The position numbers were made by a program, and so were the translations under genes. Below are positions 35,747 through 46,900 of a DNA stretch of 64,000 bases, piece by piece (positions within the stretch are counted from its first letter, which is position 1; the number at the start of each line of letters is the position of its first letter). This stretch comes from Mactra quadrangularis (lineage: Eukaryota > Mollusca > Bivalvia > Venerida > Mactridae). Below the pieces are notes generated by a model. That model saw only the letters and a list, made by a program, of their open reading frames with translations, was not told where the DNA came from and ran no database searches. The stretch is taken from the NCBI GenBank assembly GCA_025267735.1, contig CM046309.1, forward strand, positions 52,148,319-52,212,318, in the 5' to 3' direction.

Positions 35747-36091
35747 TCAATCATTAAATATTTTTCTACTGTTATGAGGAACCACATAGCACCCTACTAA
35801 CGATGCTGAGTTCCTTAGTGTTCGTGTGGAAGTTTTAGTGGACAGGAGTTCCATCAGATACCCAGGAGTGTTTCCAACTGAGCAGTTATACATATATGTC
35901 AATAGTTTTAACTCAATTCTTTGTTTTACAGGCAGCCAATGTAAATCAAACAATGCCTGTTTAGAGCTGTCACGTCTGTTACGACCAAGTACTAACTTAG
36001 CACACATATTCTGGACGCGTTGCAATTTATCTAATTCACTCTGAGTAATACCATTGAGGATTGCATTGTCGAACAGTGTCGAAAGCAGCAC
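35747..36091 (-). pseudogene. LINE ORF2 C-terminal fragment
   Basis: It encodes a segment with ITQSELDKLQRVQNMCAKLV and ALFDLHWLPVKQRIELKLL, a hallmark of the region after the reverse transcriptase palm in many animal LINEs. It is joined upstream to motif A by a deletion and a frame change. Confidence 0.75.
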
Positions 36092-36094
36092 TGA

Positions 36095-36728
36095 GATCTA
36101 TTGCTATCATTGCTGTAACCTCTTTATGTTCCATGGCACCAAGTAAGTCATTTACAAGTAGGATTCAAGCTGACTCACAAAAGTGATATTGTCGGTAAGC
36201 AGATTGATTCTTTGGGAGCAGGTTGTTGTCATTCACATGCTCATTGAGTCTATAAAGTGCTGACTTTTCAATCAGTTTGGAAAGGAAGGATAGATTGCTC
36301 ACTGGTCGATAGTTGGCGAAACTCAGTTCAAAACCAGACTTTTTAAAAAGTGGTCTCACTATTGCCTGTTTCCACTTTGTCGAAAAAAACAACCCTTCAG
36401 ACAATAGTTTGTTTACAAGCTTAGTAATTGAAGGCAACAATTCATTCATAAAAGACTTGTGTACTTTGGTTGGTAAAATGTCGAGTTTCGAAGACTTGGT
36501 TTGTAATTGGTTGACAAGTTTTCCAATTTCTTCTTCTGATAATTCTTTGAATTTTTCAAATTTTGGTGCATCTTTCACTAATGGATTGTAATTTTCAAAG
36601 TTCTTCAGACTGTCACTAATTCTCGCTATCTTGTCCATAAAATGATCAGCAAATTTATCAGCAATACTACTTTCGTCATTCACTGTTGGTAATGGATTTT
36701 CAGATCTACTTCCGGTTAAATCTTCCAT
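36095..36728 (-). pseudogene. LINE reverse transcriptase N-terminal fragment
   Basis: It contains KWKQAIVRPLFKKSG, FANYRPVSNLSFLSKLIEK and LLPKNQSAYRQYHFCES. After a frameshift (around 36165) it continues with LVNDLLGAMEHKEVTAMIA and then IDLSAAFDTV (palm motif A, with the catalytic Asp). Motifs B and C (the YADD type) are missing. Confidence 0.8.
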
Positions 36729-36966
36729 GAATTAGTAAAGTTTTTTGGAGTCACCTTTGCACTCAAGAACATTTTGGCTGTATTTAAATTGTTTCTAATG
36801 TTTTAGAGCATAGTGGTAATTATCCAAAGTTGTCTTACACCGTTCAAAGTCATGTAGTTTGTGATATCTTCCCACAATTTTTCAGTTGTCCGCAGCTCTC
36901 GTTTTAGTGATAAGTTTCATTGAACTAAGGTTTTTGCGCACTATTAACATGATTAACTTGCATCAT

Positions 36967-37230
36967 TTATTTCATAGGAGCATGAATTTTAAGAAGTCTT
37001 TCAATTTCATCTTCAAATTGTTCAACATATTGATCCACTGATTCAGCATTAAAGTATAAGTCTGCTAGGTCCTCAGAAAATTGAATTTTATCCATGTCCT
37101 TAAAATTCCTAAAAGTTACAGACCGGCTAACAATGTTGTCCTTCTTAACTTTAATGATGACCTTAACAGCAGTGGTCAGAAATAACGGGTACTGGTTCAC
37201 ATGACACAATGTCAATGCCACTTTCCTCAT
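36967..37230 (-). pseudogene. LINE linker fragment
   Basis: It encodes TFRNFKDMDKIQFSEDL and VDQYVEQFEDEIERLLKIH followed by APMK, the usual segment between the endonuclease and reverse transcriptase in this LINE type. Confidence 0.7.
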
Positions 37231-37259
37231 CAGTGATCACTGAATCTAGACTATGTCCA

Positions 37260-37720
37260 CGAATATGATTTGTACTAAACCAAGAGCATACAGTGATTTG
37301 TTAAATTCCACAACTGCATTGGTGCTATCCTGAATATGAAGATTAAAATCACCTTTAGTATAAGATTGGAATAATTTGGTATATCATCCAAGTATTGACA
37401 AAAATCTGTCACAAATTGGTTGGTTGTAGTCATTGACGGAGACCTGTATTGTTATACTTTTAAAACTGAGCTGCCATAAACCATACTCGAAACTTCGTGA
37501 TACACCGTGTGAGATTTTGCGCGTCTTTATACTATTCCGACATGCTAGTGCAACACCACCGCCAACTCTATTTTTGCGATTTGATACACATATTTTATAC
37601 CCATTTTGATTGAGATCGGAACATTCAAATTGGTGTTGTTTATCGTCAGAGTACCATGTCTCTGTTAATAGTGCGAAGTCTATAATAATTTACGAGCATT
37701 TGTTAACACCAGCTGTTACA
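37260..37720 (-). pseudogene. LINE endonuclease fragment
   Basis: On the minus strand it reads DFALLTETWYSDDKQHQFEC, then RVGGGVALACRNSI. TETW is the conserved metal-binding motif of APE-type LINE endonucleases. Stops and shifts follow, and the N-terminus is missing. Confidence 0.7.
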
Positions 37721-37959
37721 AATAACATTTAGGCTAGATGATATCTGTTGTTCTTGATCTCACACGTATAATAGAATCCTAACTCTCATACGATCTAAGA
37801 AGAGCTATTCTTTGATCTTATTCTGTTTGTCATTGTTTTATACACTATTTGAATGTTTTGATCTTAGTTTTCCGGGAGGTGTTGATTATCTTTATTTTGG
37901 AGACATCAGTTGATATCATTACATATTTTATTGAAACCATTTATGAATTACATGAAAGT

Positions 37960-38150
37960 AAATACAAAAGATACACACCAGACAACTGTGTGCGTATCTC
38001 GTTTGTATTCAGGAAAAAGATAACATTTCCTAAATAAAAAAGCTTATTACAAGAATCTAATTTTGTGATCTTTATAAACTACTGTGCCTGAAAATATATT
38101 TTGCTTACTCCCTATATTTCGAAGGTACGTGTGTTTGGAGAGAAGTGTTT
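37960..38150 (+). repeat. Dispersed repeat, paired with 53215-53410
   Basis: TGATCTTTATAAACTACTGT, GAATATATTTTGCTTACTC and the flanking AAGATAACA/AAGATAATA blocks recur at 53320-53400. Class unknown. Confidence 0.5.
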
Positions 38151-38269
38151 AAAATAATTATCGCCGTTCCTGAACGGCGATATATACAATAATCATGTAG
38201 CCGACACCTGTTGCCTTAAGCCAATTAAAATGGTGCATTTAAGGTCACATGATGACGTGCACAGTTTGA

Positions 38270-38560
38270 AAATGTCCAGGACAGCGCTTGTTCATTCGAT
38301 GTATTTTTATTTTCCCGGAAGGTTTTGCACAATGAATCAAACGCGCCTAAATGTTTCACATTATCTTTAACAGGGCACACCAATAGGTGATTATGGCATA
38401 ATTCCGGGCATTCTATAATGAATAGCCATAGGAGGTCTAAAACGCTGACACATATTGCTTGAATGTTTTAAGAAGAAGATGCCATACATTACTAAACGGC
38501 GATTTCAAGCACTTTTGGAAATGCTAATACTTGTAGACTACTTATGTGAAGTGCGATTGA
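38270..38560 (+). repeat. Dispersed repeat family RX, copy 2
   Basis: It shares GTCCAGGACAGCGCTTGTTC, ACACATATTGCTTGAATG and TTTTGGAAATGCTAATACTT with 15998-16170, with an extra segment in the middle. Old and diverged. Confidence 0.55.
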
Positions 38561-39135
38561 AGACTACTATAGTCTGACGTAATCAAAACCTGCTAATATA
38601 AACATCATAATCATTCGGAACAACATTGGCGATCATCTACGAAGATATACCTCGGAAATCAGATGTAGTAGGAATACAACCAGGTTGTAAGGCCCGGCGA
38701 TTAACACGCTGGCAAGTAGTTCTATTATTGTTTATACATGGACGTGTCAAGTCAATATTATCTAACAATGTGACTGTTAATCTACTAGTTAGTTACAAAA
38801 CATCTTTCAGAAGTCTTAATCAGAGCAAATGGCCATGGAATGTCTACATAATACATTGAATTACGACCACCTGTCATTTATATGTACAACACGTAATAAA
38901 CATTGTTACACGCTTTATCAAAACATTTCATCAGTACAATGTCTCACACGTCGTATTTCTGTGTAGTTCTGACTAAATTACCACAGAAACCAAATTCCAT
39001 CAAATTCAAGATTTCTACGGAATCCATGTTAGGTCTACTTTTGCACCTTATGATACCCGAGGTTTATCTGCGTAGAAGAGATCGCCGAGGTAGTTCCGAA
39101 TGCAACATAATGTATGATACGTAAGCAAACTTTAC
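38561..39135. other. Intergenic stretch, nothing firmly recognised
   Basis: Two open frames of 70-80 codons are present, with slightly higher GC than the surroundings. They show no motif, splice context or relation to a known family and are not called as genes. Confidence 0.4.
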
Positions 39136-39447
39136 TATAGTGCGTACAAAAAAACAAAACACTGTTTATAATAACAATACAATGAACTAACCCACGACGA
39201 GGGATGTGCAGGATGGCTTTAAAATAAACAATTGTGATATGTTTTACTTGTGTCTTAGTTGTTGGTGTAATGAAAAGCGTTCTACCATAACAAACATGAT
39301 TTACCTAGCGGTGGTGGTTTATCAACCATGCTAATTTTGTTAAAATGAATTACACCAATTTCATTTTCACTACTGCCTACCCCTGAAATGAATTGTCTCA
39401 TTTTTAATGTTTACCAAAACACGTTTTGTTTTTTTGTACGCACTATA
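39136..39447. mobile_element. MITE with about 27-bp TIRs (TAGTGCGTAC)
   Basis: The left tip TATAGTGCGTACAAAAAAAC plus AAAACAC is matched in inverse by GTGTTT-type GTTTTGTTTTTTTGTACG plus CACTATA. There is TA at both tips. It is about 312 bp with no transposase. Tc1/mariner origin is inferred from the TA. Confidence 0.75.
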
Positions 39448-39692
39448 AGAGCTGCAAGATAGTATTACAAGTGTCTGTCAAAGAACCTAGTTATCTTATT
39501 AAAGTTTAACAAGTTCGTATAACAAAACAAGCAAGATAAGTCACCAAACAGTTATGTGACATTATTTGTCATAAGGAAAGAGAGTGTAACTGCTTGAGTT
39601 AACATTGGACTTCTTGATGTCAAATTAATGATTAACACAGTCACAATCGTGAAAATATAAATAATACTATTATGTATGCAATTTTCATTGAA

Positions 39693-39764
39693 GAGATGAC
39701 CAGTTGTGACCAAGAATTAAACCCGGGACCTCTAAATTCAAAGCTATACCACTGTGTCAAGACC
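39693..39764 (-). repeat. tRNA-like SINE head or tRNA pseudogene
   Basis: The minus strand reads GGTCTTGACACAGTGGTATAGC and has a B-box-like GGTTTAATTC preceded by GTCCCG. The arms do not close into a proper cloverleaf by eye. Confidence 0.4.
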
Positions 39765-40071
39765 AAGAAATATGTAAATATTTGAAATAAACAACAAACT
39801 GCTATATCTCATCCACTTATACACTTTTAATTTTCATAAATCATCATATATATGTATATAATATATTGATAGTGTATAAACTTATGTCAATGAAAAATTA
39901 AAACAATTTATATTTTTTACACGTTGATATGATGAAAAAAATATAATAAAATATTGTAAACATCTATTTTTAAAGACTTAAAACACAACATAAACATTTT
40001 TATATCTAAAAACATGAAATTAAAGTTCACCAGTTTAGACATGTTATTTTGGAATACCTACGAAATGATAT

Positions 40072-40496
40072 ACACTTCACAAAAGATCTAACCGATCACT
40101 TTTCAAATTTTGATTATTTTATGACGGGCCTATTGATCCTTATTAAAGTTTGCAGAGGTGGTTTTTGAGTCATTTTCTACCGATTTTTGGAAAGAAAATA
40201 AGTTGATATGGTCCGATGCAATGTTTTATGTTTTTTCACTTATAAAGTTAACAAAGATTTATGCAAAGTGAAATTTATTACTCGCCACGCTCTGCACGAA
40301 CATTTCGTGCCAAGAAGTGTAAATCACACCCTGTGTTCCACTTGAGTGCATCGGACCATATCAACTTATTTTCTTTCCTTAAATGGGTAGTAAATGACCC
40401 AAAAATCACCTCTGCAAAATTTAATAAGGATCCATTGGCCCGTTATAAAATAATGAAAATTTTAAAAGTGATCGGTTAGAACTTTTGTTAAGTGTA
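40072..40496. mobile_element. TIR or foldback element, arms about 155 bp
   Basis: The left arm (ACACTTCACAAAAGATCTAA, CCGATCACTTTTCAAA, GTTGATATGGTCCGATGCA) is matched in inverse by the right arm (TGCATCGGACCATATCAAC, TTTTAAAAGTGATCGG, AACTTTTGTTAAGTGTA). A 70-codon open frame inside lies mainly in the right arm and is not a gene. Confidence 0.75.
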
Positions 40497-42358
40497 GTTT
40501 ATAAACAAACAATAAAGAAAGGGGACCCGAGGAACCTGAACCGCTCAATGAAAGTTTCGCATCTGACACAAAATTTTTACATGTAACCACTTTTATATTC
40601 TGCTGTATGAAAAGTGTGACCCTTGAGGTGGGGATAGTTTAATCCCAAGGTTATACTTTGAACATTCTTTGTATACGACTTTGTGCTGATACCACATTCC
40701 AAGTATAAAAATGCCTTACAGTTTTCAAGAAGACTTTTTACATATACGTGTATTGCTATGTAAATTTGTGATCTCTGAGGCTATGCCAATTTAGACCTCA
40801 AGGGCATAGTTTGAACAATCCTTATAGAGGGCCTTCAGGTGAGTGTACAATCCAAATTTATAAACTGTAGGCTTTATGGTTTTTGACAACGCACTTGTTG
40901 ATAACGCACTAATAAGCTACCATATCTTAGGGATAAAAACAACAACAACATAAAATATAGTAATCAACAAACATAACACAAAACAAACATAACTACCAGT
41001 ACACTGATCATTAACATTACAACTATCACATTTATAATTTTTGAATTTTATTGTCTTGAAACACTTTATTTAAGCAATAACAAAAAGTTGTCTACATTTT
41101 GATGTAGAATAAAATTTAGGCACGAGCTTGATGAAATTAAATAATGAGTGCATTAGTACAATGTATTTTTCAATCTCGTCAAAAAGTGTCAATGTTTTAT
41201 TCTACGACGAATTATAGAAAAGATTAATATTATTTTGATTCTAAGTTTCTAACATAGAAAAATAAATAATTTGACTGTTTAGTTGTATAACCGAGGTTGT
41301 TAATTGAAACAGCTATGTATTTGTTTACTATTAGAATATAGAATACGTCATGTTAATACTCGTGAGTATAACGCTGTCTAATTATTGGTAAGCATTTTAA
41401 AAGTAAAAGATGTACTACGATGACATGTGCAGACATTTTATAGTATTGCCCTTAAACAGTCATGCTGTCATGAGATATACATACATACTAAGGAATAATA
41501 CCAACAGCAGTGAGCATGTAACAGATCATAAATTGTTCAAGGAAGAGCAATTTATCAGACAAATAAAGTTAGACCATTTAAATATGAGCAAACCCAATTT
41601 GAATACAAATACATTTGAACTGGGCACACGTGGTCCCTAAAACGAGCTTTGTTGAAAAACGGCTTAAAGTTCCTGCGCAGGTAGCAAAATTTCACGTGAT
41701 TAAAGCAATGTTTATTTCAGTAAAAGCAATGCTAGGCATACTTAAAATAAACGACTGAACTTCTGGAAATATTGATCCAGTAAGATAAAAATGGCACTGA
41801 CATATATGCACAATTAATGCCTTTTAGCTTAGTCTATTGTTACAAAAATAACTATTTCGAAGACAGGTCTTAAGAAAAGCCATGAAAAAGTCACCAGAAT
41901 CCATACAAGTGTATAATTCATTTTCCTGCGACTATAAAACACTTCCATAAAGATAAATAAATACATTCCGCAGGATTAAGAAACCATAGGAATGAGGAAA
42001 TAGATGAATATGTTCTCTTAATTGATATCGGCAGTAATTTGTGACTTTAACAATGAAACCCTGTTAGTCTAACATATTTTGTTACAATATTTAGCCATTG
42101 CTGCAATCTCAGAAAGTTTCAAGACCAGGCCAACAATTATCTTATTTAACTCTAAAGCTTTTATTAATAATATAAATAATCGTAAACCGTATTATCATTT
42201 TTATTAATTTCTTATCGGTTTTACCTACACATTTGCATCCTCAAACATATTGTACAGTCACCAAATGCATTGATGCTCCAGAGTGCACTTAAAGCATTTC
42301 TTCATTAACTTTGACTTGATAACGTAATACTTAGGATGTGAAAGGGTCTTAATTAACG
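40497..42358. other. Intergenic stretch, nothing firmly recognised
   Basis: AT-rich. A weak hairpin (GTAGAATAAAA near 41104 and TTTTATTCTACGACG near 41196) could be an eroded MITE. No gene was supported. Confidence 0.4.
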
Positions 42359-42849
42359 CAGGGATTCTATATAACAGGGATTTGTAACGATAAGTAAATG
42401 TAATAGATTTTCATCAAATTCTCTGCCGTCGCTATTATTTCGGCAAATACGGAAAACAAGTATAACAAGTTTAAATAAAGATACTCACATGAAAGTTTGT
42501 ACCAGTACCATTCAAATTGACATTAATGTTAGGGAAAATGTGTTTCTAGATGATTTTGAGGTAAATAACGCTAACAGACTGTTTCACAAAATAATGCATT
42601 TTCCCGTCGTTCTGCCATTTTTAGCCCCATTTTACATTACATCACCTAAAGTCATATTTTCGGTCATAATTGCAACAATGTTTTGTAAAAAACTTCAGAA
42701 ACGTTCACAAGTTGCATGTACAAAAACATAAATCAAGTTTTTAAACTCTGGAACAGTTTGTACAGCCTGCATCAGCCAGTTTTAGACAGTGACGACCGAG
42801 AAAATTAAAAAAGCACTTCGTTACAAATTCCTGTTATATAGAATCCCTG
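42359..42849. mobile_element. hAT-like TIR element (CAGGGATTC...GAATCCCTG)
   Basis: TIRs of about 31 bp: CAGGGATTCTATATAACAGG then GATTTGTAACG on the left, and the inverse CGTTACAAATTCCTG plus TTATATAGAATCCCTG on the right. The CAGGG tip is common in hAT elements. The flanks ATTAACG and ACTAACG may be an eroded duplication. An 80-codon open frame inside has no transposase motif. Confidence 0.65.
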
Positions 42850-43758
42850 ACTAACGACATCACTTTTACGTTTAAAATAATAACAGCATAGCCGGCGGCC
42901 CGAAAGGTTGTAGAGTGTTAACTAGGATTAAAATATATCAACTTAAATCAATAGAACATAGCCAGTATATATGATAAATCAGGTCATGCACAAACTTACA
43001 TGAAAGATTATTTATGCATTAGTGTAAGTAAAAGACAAAAATATACTGAAATCAAGATATAAATATGGTGAAAAATGATGTGAATTTTAATAATCAAATC
43101 TACACCCACAAGCTCTTTGGTAAAGTAATAAGAATGATATTACGCCTGCATAGCAGACTAATGTTATTGAGCTTCAGAAACAGCAAGTATTGAGAGCTTT
43201 TCTGGGAAATTTAAATGCAAGACAGAATCGCCAATTGCACTTGGTATACAGTTTGTTCTTGAAAGACTTATGCAGTCACACAGATTTACCCTAAATTACC
43301 GAGCACTATTTGTGTGAAATGATCAAAACTTTATAGTTAAACAGCAAATGGCGTCATTGCTTACAAAGTTACTAAGATCACTAAATTAAACGGCATAGAC
43401 AATGCTATCGGATGGTGTGTGACGTTCTTGATATTAACTATAAATTGCTATTCAAAACTAATTGCTATTAAATTTTAATTAATTTCATTAATTTAATAGC
43501 CTTTTATCATATTTTGATATCGTGTAAGTTTAGAACAAACAAACGGTTTCAATAAATGTTTGTAAGAGGGTACACATGTACAATGTTGCAACAATTGCAC
43601 TAAATGCAGTTTTGTCTGGAGTAAATTTTATAGGAACACCTTGTTACAAATTAGATTGATCTTACTAGTAATTTTACGTGAAAATGATTTTAACAATGGG
43701 TCTGTTAGTTATATCTTATGGAAAGAAATGTAATTAGATAGGTCTAATAGAAAAATGT
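42850..43758. other. 3' flank of the synaptotagmin-12-like gene
   Basis: Expected to contain the 3' untranslated region on the minus strand. No clear polyadenylation signal was chosen. Otherwise AT-rich and empty. Confidence 0.4.
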
Positions 43759-43929
43759 TCATTTTCTTAGATAATGCCACATAGCAACTGGTTTCCTTAA
43801 TGACGTCATCATTTGGTTCCAATGCGATAATTCTGTACCAGAAGTGTTAGCACCCACTATCACGTGACCCAAAGATGGCGTCCGATTATCAGGAAGGAGT
43901 TCTGCGACCGTAATTCTAAGTTGAACAGT
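43759..43929 (-). CDS. SYT12: SYT12-like last exon: end of C2B and C-terminus
   Basis: The acceptor on the minus strand is CATTTCAG. The exon starts in phase 0 and encodes [20 protein letters not shown], then [20 protein letters not shown] and [16 protein letters not shown] before TGA. The WHxL end is diagnostic of a synaptotagmin C2B. Calcium-loop 3 reads [10 protein letters not shown], without the usual aspartate pair. Confidence 0.9.
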   Translation of the reverse strand, partial: TVQLRITVAELLPDNRTPSLGHVIVGANTSGTELSHWNQMMTSLRKPVAMWHYLRK

Positions 43930-46900
43930 CTGAAATGTAAAAATAGAGTATTTGATCGTTTACTTTGATCCTGAAGTTGCGTGTTGGTATTGGTAAAATA
44001 TTGGTCAACCGATATAGTTCCAATTCAAGAGGGCGCTATGCATTTGTATGTTCTTCGAAGGTTTCGTATTGTGCTAATCGTGAGCATTTTAAGTTAGTCC
44101 GTCCCACATTTCATATTTTCCTATGTTATGATGGCAGAACAAGGGTAAAAACTCTGATAATGCTAGTTTTTACCATAAGTTCAATTAGCGGCCAGTTTCT
44201 TACCAAAACAATTCCAATACACAGGTTTATACAAACATGTTGTTTTAATCTTTATTTTTTCTAAAATCACTAAAACAACTGCAGTTATCGGAGAAAAACG
44301 CCTTCCATGTACAGTCTACAGTGTATTGGTTTCCTAATTACAAAAGGTTCCCGTTACTTTATCTCAAAATTCATAATGTAACAAAAGTATCATCTGTGGT
44401 TTTTACCAAGTAAATATCTATCATCTCTCACGTTTCATTCGCAAGTTGCTTCTCTCATTAACAACGTGGGTGAACAAGTTTTATCAATTATTTGTTGCGT
44501 AACACAAGTCAGTGTTTTATGACATATGATTGTCAAGTCAAATTACACAGAGTTGTCAGTAAAATGGTAATAAAACCTAGCATTTGAGTTCACATGTACT
44601 GTAACTAATAAAATTCAATTAAACGTGTCTGAAAGACATGTGTCGAGGAACATGACTAAAGTATTTGACATAATTGCACTGCTTGACAATTGTTGTTAAG
44701 CTCGGTATGTCATAGAAACCGTGACAACAAATGTGATTATTGCTCGGTAAGATTAGATAAAGTATGTGAACTAGTTGGTGGACGGATGACGGTAGGCTGT
44801 TGTTTATGACCACTCCCCACGACGGTATGTAGGTAGAATCGAACCAACAAAATCTAGATTCGTCGTTAGACATGCTAACTTACCGAGCTAACCGGATGGG
44901 TTAATATACATGATGACATTGTGCTTTTCGACAACAATACATTTGTACAGTTGTAATTTACAATTTTATAAATGATACTTGAAATTACCACATGGGAATC
45001 AATATTAGGCGCTGAGTGTTGAGTTCTCATATTTTACCTAAGTGTTGACAATGTTTAAGTTTAAACAGCAAAAACACATGTCAAAGTGAATAATATAACA
45101 TACCGGAAGTGCCGTGGCAGGTACAGAAAATATCATAGCTTCATTGAATATAGGACTTTGTTCTCCTCTCTTTACAGTTGTCTTCTTTTTATTGACTTTC
45201 TTACCATTTTGTAATAAATACACCTTCACAAAGGGATCTGAAATTTACGAAAATGACCGAATTTTCAAAGAGATTATTTAAACCGAAAGAATAGACATTG
45301 ACTGCTTGATTGTTTGAGTTTTCTACAAAAGCACAGTGTTGCACTAAACAAACAAAAAAAGGTCTGCAACCAAACAGACTTTACACTCTTCTTTAGAAAA
45401 CAATTACAGTTAAGTTAAATATGTTAAAAGTGCTCTGGCTAATTTGTTTACGAAGACTACCCACAGTGTACAAACAACCCGCATTTCACGGGCAGTGCAA
45501 ATTCAAATTAAGACAAAATTTATGGAGGTGATTCGTTGATTTGAAAATAACTTTAAACACAGACTGTGAAAAATACTCGCTTTCATTCACATGATAATTT
45601 TACTGTAGGCCTATAACTTCTGATCACAAATAGCTAAGGAATCGGACGCTTAGTGCTAGAGAAAGTTTAATCACTACTTTTAAAAGAAATAACATTTATT
45701 AAAATATATAGCTACGAGTACATATGATTCTATGTAATGCCTGACATGACAATATTATTGTAGCAAACACTAAAACCGATCGGGAAGTTAATGACAGCTA
45801 GACGGCCAAGTGGCATAAATCCAAACAAATTAGTGTTATCTGACCATGAAATGATTCTTGTCTTGTACATAGAATAGGTTAACAACAAAACTGAACATCT
45901 AGATTGTGATTAGAGTAGACTATATTGATTATGTTGCTGTAGGTGTTGCTATTCTTACAACATTATCTATCAAGCTTGTCGATGCTTCCAAGATACGACG
46001 CACCAAGTCTCAACAAACAAGCCACAATATCGATCGTTTCAACAATTAAACAAGTATTATCTGTTTCTGGTAAGTGTATATGTAGGCCTTGTATGGATGT
46101 ACACATTGAATTAAAATTCGGTGTTTGACAAAACAACAGTTTTCATCTTTACTAACTCCATAATGACGATCTGTTATGTAGTTAACAGTCAAGGAGCGTG
46201 ACTTACACCAAATGGCACACCAACCAAATGCACAATACGTGTATGCATGTTGTATCAGGTTGTAAGGACCGTGAGCGTTGTCCTATTGGGACTATTACAT
46301 ATCGAAGTACTCGTTTAGCTCGTAATATGATTTCAAACAAACAAAACTATAATTTTCAAATTATCATGGTCAGATTGTTAAATGGTATCTCTACAAAAAG
46401 ATCGATAAAAAAAGATCCGGAATAAATAAGCATAGTGTCTATCAAGCATGTTTAAATACATGTTAGTATGCTAAAACATAAAACAATGGTGTTACTAATT
46501 GGTTTAAATCACTATTTTGCTGGAAAAATTATCTACCTTTTTCTATACACTTAGTTGTACGTTTTTCTGATAGGGAGACATATATATTTTCAATATATAA
46601 GTTAATGATAAAAGGAAGTTACATTACCTCCAGAGTCTTTATTTTCTGTCCATCTTAAGTTTCTAGCTTTTACCACAACTATAGTTAAACGTTCAGCTGT
46701 TGGTAGATAACTCAGTGAAAACATTATATCTCCAAACTCTGTTGGCTTCTATGAAAAAATGTAAAATATGCTTGTCAATAAATGAAGTAGCTCTTCCAAG
46801 CGTGTACAAAAATTTTAAGAAGATGATGACTCTTGAACGTAATTTTAAGTGAGTGTGAAGCTATTTTATCAATATCAATATCAATAATTAGGTCTATGTA

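Larger units (their letters stand above)
35700..37720 (-). mobile_element. Degenerate LINE retrotransposon (CR1/L2-like), minus strand
   Basis: Fragments in the correct order on the minus strand are an APE-type endonuclease (37720-37260), a linker (37230-36967), the reverse transcriptase N-terminal part (36728-36095) and a C-terminal part (36091-35747). Frames are broken between the pieces and the catalytic palm after motif A is deleted, so the copy is dead. CR1/L2 clade assignment is by general resemblance only. Confidence 0.8.

Noticed and set aside
38626..39124. Two open frames of 70-80 codons on the + strand
   Set aside because: No family resemblance, no splice context and no shared frame between them.
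42489..42731. 80-codon open frame inside the CAGGG element
   Set aside because: No transposase motif (no BED finger, DDE or dimerisation signature). Probably chance.
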